Position numbers and translations under genes: made by a program. DNA of 64,000 nucleotides from Chrysomallon squamiferum. Its lineage: Eukaryota > Mollusca > Gastropoda > Neomphalida > Peltospiridae. The stretch covers positions 13,768,379 through 13,832,378 of the forward strand of contig CM022676.1 in the NCBI GenBank assembly GCA_012295275.1, read 5' to 3'. The notes under the pieces were generated by a model. That model was not told the DNA's origin and made no database searches. It worked only from the letters and a program-made list of their open reading frames with translations. Below are positions 61,166 through 64,000 of the stretch, in pieces. Position 1 is the stretch's first letter; every line of letters begins with the position of its first letter.

Positions 61166-61440
61166 TCTTCATGCAGAATTCCAGGACTTCATGTACCTGT
61201 TGTTTAAATGCTCCTTCAAAACAAGACTCAAGCTACGTATGTCTCAGTCTTTCAACTGTTGAAGATTGAAGCAGAACAAAACTTTAACCTGAAGCCACAG
61301 ATTATCTAGACTGACTTTGAGAAAGATGTCTCCAGTGCAGCAATGAAAGAGTTCAAGGAGATTGTTTTTCAGCAGTGCCCAAGTTCTGTGAAGGAAGATT
61401 CAGCATATTGGTCACACAAAAAAAATTCTGGTAACAGTAG
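61166..61440 (+). mobile_element. MULE-type transposase relic
   Basis: A frame with two stops reads HVPVV, stop, MLLQNKTQATYVSVFQLL, then AEQNFNLKPQII, stop, TDFEKDVSSAAMKEF. The P-N/Q-K-T-x-x-T-Y and T-D-F-E patterns, with the acidic Asp of TDFE, are those of the MULE transposase core often found with FLYWCH-type proteins in animals. Only a central fragment is present. Confidence 0.65.
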
Positions 61441-62100
61441 TGTAAGATTTACAGGCACCTAGTTAAAGTTCTTAGTGATTAGGTAAAACAAACTAATAAT
61501 AGTTCTCTGTCTTAATATACTAACAGATTAGTCTCAAACTTTCCTTTCATTTATATATATTCTATAAAAAAAAAAAATGTCTTCAGCTATTTTACACCTA
61601 ATATCAAACTATATTATAGTACAAATTAATTATTTACTTTTTTATTTGGTTTATGTTCAATTAATTATTTTTCTGAGGATTTAGATTTTAGATTAAAATA
61701 AACTAATGTAGTAATAACTATATTAATTCACACTGCAGGAAACTGTATTCATACTGGTGAAAATACTGTTTATTAATGTTTAGTTACTTTTTTTTTTTTT
61801 AAATATCTGTTTAATTTATTATACATCCTTTCTAAGTTTTAGTTGTAGAGTTCATAACAGTTAATAATGATATTAATCAAAAATATTTATATTTATTACA
61901 GGGATTCTTGAAAGGAGCTGGTTGATAATGGAGTTATTGAAACTGTGTTCAATTCTGTTTCAGCAATGTTTGATTTGACGTCAGCTCTAAATTCCAATCA
62001 CAGACAGAACCCAGCTTGAATCCATCCCCAGAGATGTTGCTGTGTTCTGGTGGGTTGCTTCGAGCATATTCAAGTCCACAAACAGAGTTCAGCAGCTGCA

Positions 62101-62252
62101 GTTGTCAGTGGTAATATTTTTACTCATAGTTTTAATATGTTAATGATGCACAACACAACTGAGAGGTAAGCTGCTCAGTTGTTAGTGGTAATATTTTTAC
62201 TCATAGTTTTAATATGTTAATGATACGCAACACAACTGAGAGGTAAGCTGCT
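62101..62252. repeat. 77-bp tandem duplication
   Basis: Two nearly identical units starting GTTGTCAGTGGTAATATT (62101) and GTTGTTAGTGGTAATATT (62178), immediately after the last VPS13-like segment. Confidence 0.9.
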
Positions 62253-62469
62253 TTCTCAAATGTTTTCATTAATACAGCATCTAGGCTTTTAAAGCAATCT
62301 GTGTTAAAAGGTGAATATAAACATGATATGAGACATTAAACTCAAAAGATGATTGTCTTCGTATACTTATTTTTTATTTTTGGTTATTTTTATTTTTATT
62401 TTTATTTACTTTTTTGTTTAACTATAGATAGATAGATATAAAGATATCATATATGTTTTATTATTATTT

Positions 62470-62668
62470 TACATCTCATTTGGTTGTTCTTTCTTTATAA
62501 TTAATTTGTATATTTATTTTTACTTTTTTTTATTCTTTTTACTTTTAATTATATATTTAATAAGAAAAAATTGTTGTTTTATTTTATTTATTTATTTTTT
62601 GAATTCCTTCAGAATCAGTGATATAAATAATTTGTCTTTGTTAGAATCCAGTGTCAGATCAGCCCAGG
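62470..62668 (+). repeat. Direct repeat shared with 30430-30636
   Basis: Intron 3' end plus the first about 24 bases of the terminal exon at 62645 are repeated 32 kb upstream. Confidence 0.7.
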
Positions 62669-62760
62669 AGACAGTCTACTACTCTGAGCTGACAACAAAA
62701 ACAGAGGAAGAATTTTCTGTGAAACATCCAGTCAGATGTGAGAAGTCAGCCATTGATTAG
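62645..62760 (+). CDS. Terminal exon encoding a cytoplasmic-tail-like sequence with an ITIM-like motif
   Basis: After an acceptor TTTGTTAG the phase-1 frame reads ESSVRSAQETVYYSELTT, then KTEEEFSVKHPVRCEKSA, ID and stops at 62758-62760. VYYSEL fits the V-x-Y-x-x-L immunoreceptor tyrosine-based inhibitory pattern. Phase 1 is the same as the IgSF receptor exons at 2448-7260, so it may be the tail of a related receptor whose other exons lie outside or are lost. No transmembrane exon is adjacent. Confidence 0.4.
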
Positions 62761-64000
62761 GAAGTGACTTTAGATGTAGTAACTTAGACAGTCATATTAA
62801 TATTTTAAGTGATACATTAGTATATTGAAGACTAAAAAAGTGAACGTTACTTTATAAAAATGTTAAGATTTTGCCAATTTTGAGTTTATTGATCCCAGTG
62901 TTTCTTAGTTTATAAAGAGCATACATTTAGATTAAGTAAGTGGAATACACACGTACACAGTCATGTTAGCACTTTCAATGTTATCTTAGTATATTGTTAT
63001 CAAAAAAGTGAATGATACTTCATAAAATTGTTCAGATTTTCGCCAGTTTTGACTGTATTAATATCAGTGTTTATTAGTTTATAAAGTAACAGAATTTCCC
63101 CTAATTATATAATACAGCTTCTAAACAACCCATGGACGTCTACATACTCTCTGCTATTTAGTTTTTATGTAGTACCCCCATTACCTGACATTAATTAGCT
63201 AAACATATAAATATGAATTTATAAACATGATTATATACGATACTAAATAAATATTACCGTATTATAATAATAAACAAATATAAATTGTATTAGTCATTCT
63301 GCTTTAAAAGGGCACATCAAAACAATCTCATATGAAAATTCCTGGACCAATCGGGCATGAACTGCCCCTTTATTGGAACACGGGATTTCGTTCCCAACTC
63401 TGACTGTTGATCTTTAGCAGTGACCCGCACTGATTTGCTGGATTTCTGTTCCAGTATACCGAGGACATGATCAGCAAGACACTTTTCACAATGCTTAACT
63501 TAAGAGACTTTTGTTTATTTATTTATTTATTTATTATTTTATTATTTTATTATTTTTTTCTTTTCCTTTTATAAATAAATCGTTTTCGCCTTGGACGTAT
63601 TTTCTAATTTTTAAACATGAACAACCTAACGACATCTATCTGAATCTGTATGTTTTGGCGGGTAAGAAAAGAAGAAAGACATGTCGTTTCATTCCCTGTG
63701 TTAGAGTCAACGATTCTTTGTTAACATTAAAGAAAGAGACAAGATGCCAAGTTAATTTTGGTCACTAATTTCTTCTTTAAGTGCTGTTATCGAATTCTAG
63801 ATAATCCTGTGGTTTAAATGTGTTATCTTTCTACAGTAATAATTAAGTAAGTCAGATGAAGATGTGAGTGTATTATATTATCACGTAACAAGTTTAAAAA
63901 ATACTTAGTTTGAACAGTGATGTAGAGATGATTACTCAAACTGTTTTACCAAATTTACAACTCCATGGTCTATTATCTGCTCTGTTGATATCACTGATGT
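62761..64000. other. Non-coding right end of the window
   Basis: AT-rich. A moderately less AT-rich stretch at 63300-63480 shows no recognised family. An open plus-strand frame at 63511-63768 begins in TTTA repeats and has no splice or start context. Confidence 0.45.

Larger units (their letters stand above)
60347..62110 (+). pseudogene. VPS13-family C-terminal region, decayed and interrupted
   Basis: Four plus-strand segments occur in the order expected for the conserved C-terminal part of VPS13 lipid-transfer proteins. They are IPGNPVGLFKDVTE (about 60390-60434), shifting frame to GLVNGNVSGFARNV (about 60440-60480); GTISMETNTLRQARKG, then GVIAAGFKNL, stop (61052-61142); GFLKGAG, stop, NGVIETVF and SAMFDLTSAL (61902-61995); and CSGGLLRAYSSPQ (about 62050-62085). 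Known VPS13 proteins show corresponding GNP-x-GL, GF-x-KG-x-G and G-x-x-R-x-Y landmarks. Acceptor AGs survive before segments 1 (60346), 2 (61030) and 3 (61901). Multiple stops and frame changes make it non-functional. A MULE relic lies between segments 2 and 3. Confidence 0.6.

Noticed and set aside
63511-63768. 85-codon plus-strand frame at the right end
   Set aside because: Starts within TTTA repeats, has no splice or start context and no recognisable family; chance is likely in AT-rich DNA.

Overview
The window looks like nuclear DNA of an invertebrate animal, most plausibly a mollusc or other lophotrochozoan. It is very AT-rich and full of (TA)n, (CA)n, (GA)n and (ATT)n microsatellites. 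Genes are split by GT-AG introns. It carries Jockey-like non-LTR, Tc1/mariner, pogo/Tigger-like and MULE relics, and encodes animal-type Ig/FN3, collagen-like, BTB-BACK-PHR and VPS13 protein segments. There is no bacterial-style gene packing, and no rRNA or tRNA gene was recognised. The mollusc assignment is inference. Two runs of exactly 200 N (18116-18315 and 37804-38003) show that three contigs were scaffolded together.

Contig 1 (1-18115) and the first 10.9 kb of contig 2 (18316-29190) hold two near-identical direct copies of one 11-kb block, A about 1107-12385 and B 18316-29190. Each copy has a Jockey-like relic on the minus strand. Next comes the 3' part of an immunoglobulin-superfamily receptor gene on the plus strand: an Ig-FN3 exon, a transmembrane exon and two cytoplasmic microexons, all phase-compatible. 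A MITE-like element and a Jockey fragment sit in an intron of this gene. A dead Tc1 transposase and a conserved minus-strand ORF follow. Each copy carries a different frameshift: copy A in the transmembrane exon, copy B in the FN3 exon. The unique part of contig 1 (12.4-18.1 kb) ends in a second, broken transmembrane-plus-tail locus on the minus strand.

The rest of contig 2 (29.2-37.8 kb) contains a minus-strand tail-like ORF and the left arm of a large inverted repeat. Its partner is at 51.3-57.3 kb on contig 3. Each arm carries degenerate collagen-like exons on one side and a divergently oriented exon of unknown function on the other. The left arm amplified a 61-bp tandem repeat sixfold; the right arm gained two insertions.

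Contig 3 (38004-64000) starts with the best-preserved gene in the window: a 434-residue BTB-BACK-PHR protein (BTBD3/BTBD6-like) on the minus strand. Upstream of it are at least three repeated copies of an 81-85 nt leader exon and of an accompanying E-box-containing element, partly within a segmental duplication (40.6-42.9 against 45.9-48.9 kb). Between them lies an open Asn/Ser/Gly minisatellite ORF. A Gln-rich exon at 50.8-51.1 kb leads into the right inverted arm. The window ends with a decayed VPS13 C-terminal region interrupted by a MULE transposase relic, and a terminal exon whose tail contains an ITIM-like VYYSEL motif.

The common themes are local duplication of membrane-receptor, collagen-like and BTB loci, and pseudogenisation. 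How much of the duplication is biological and how much is unpurged haplotypes cannot be settled from the sequence alone.
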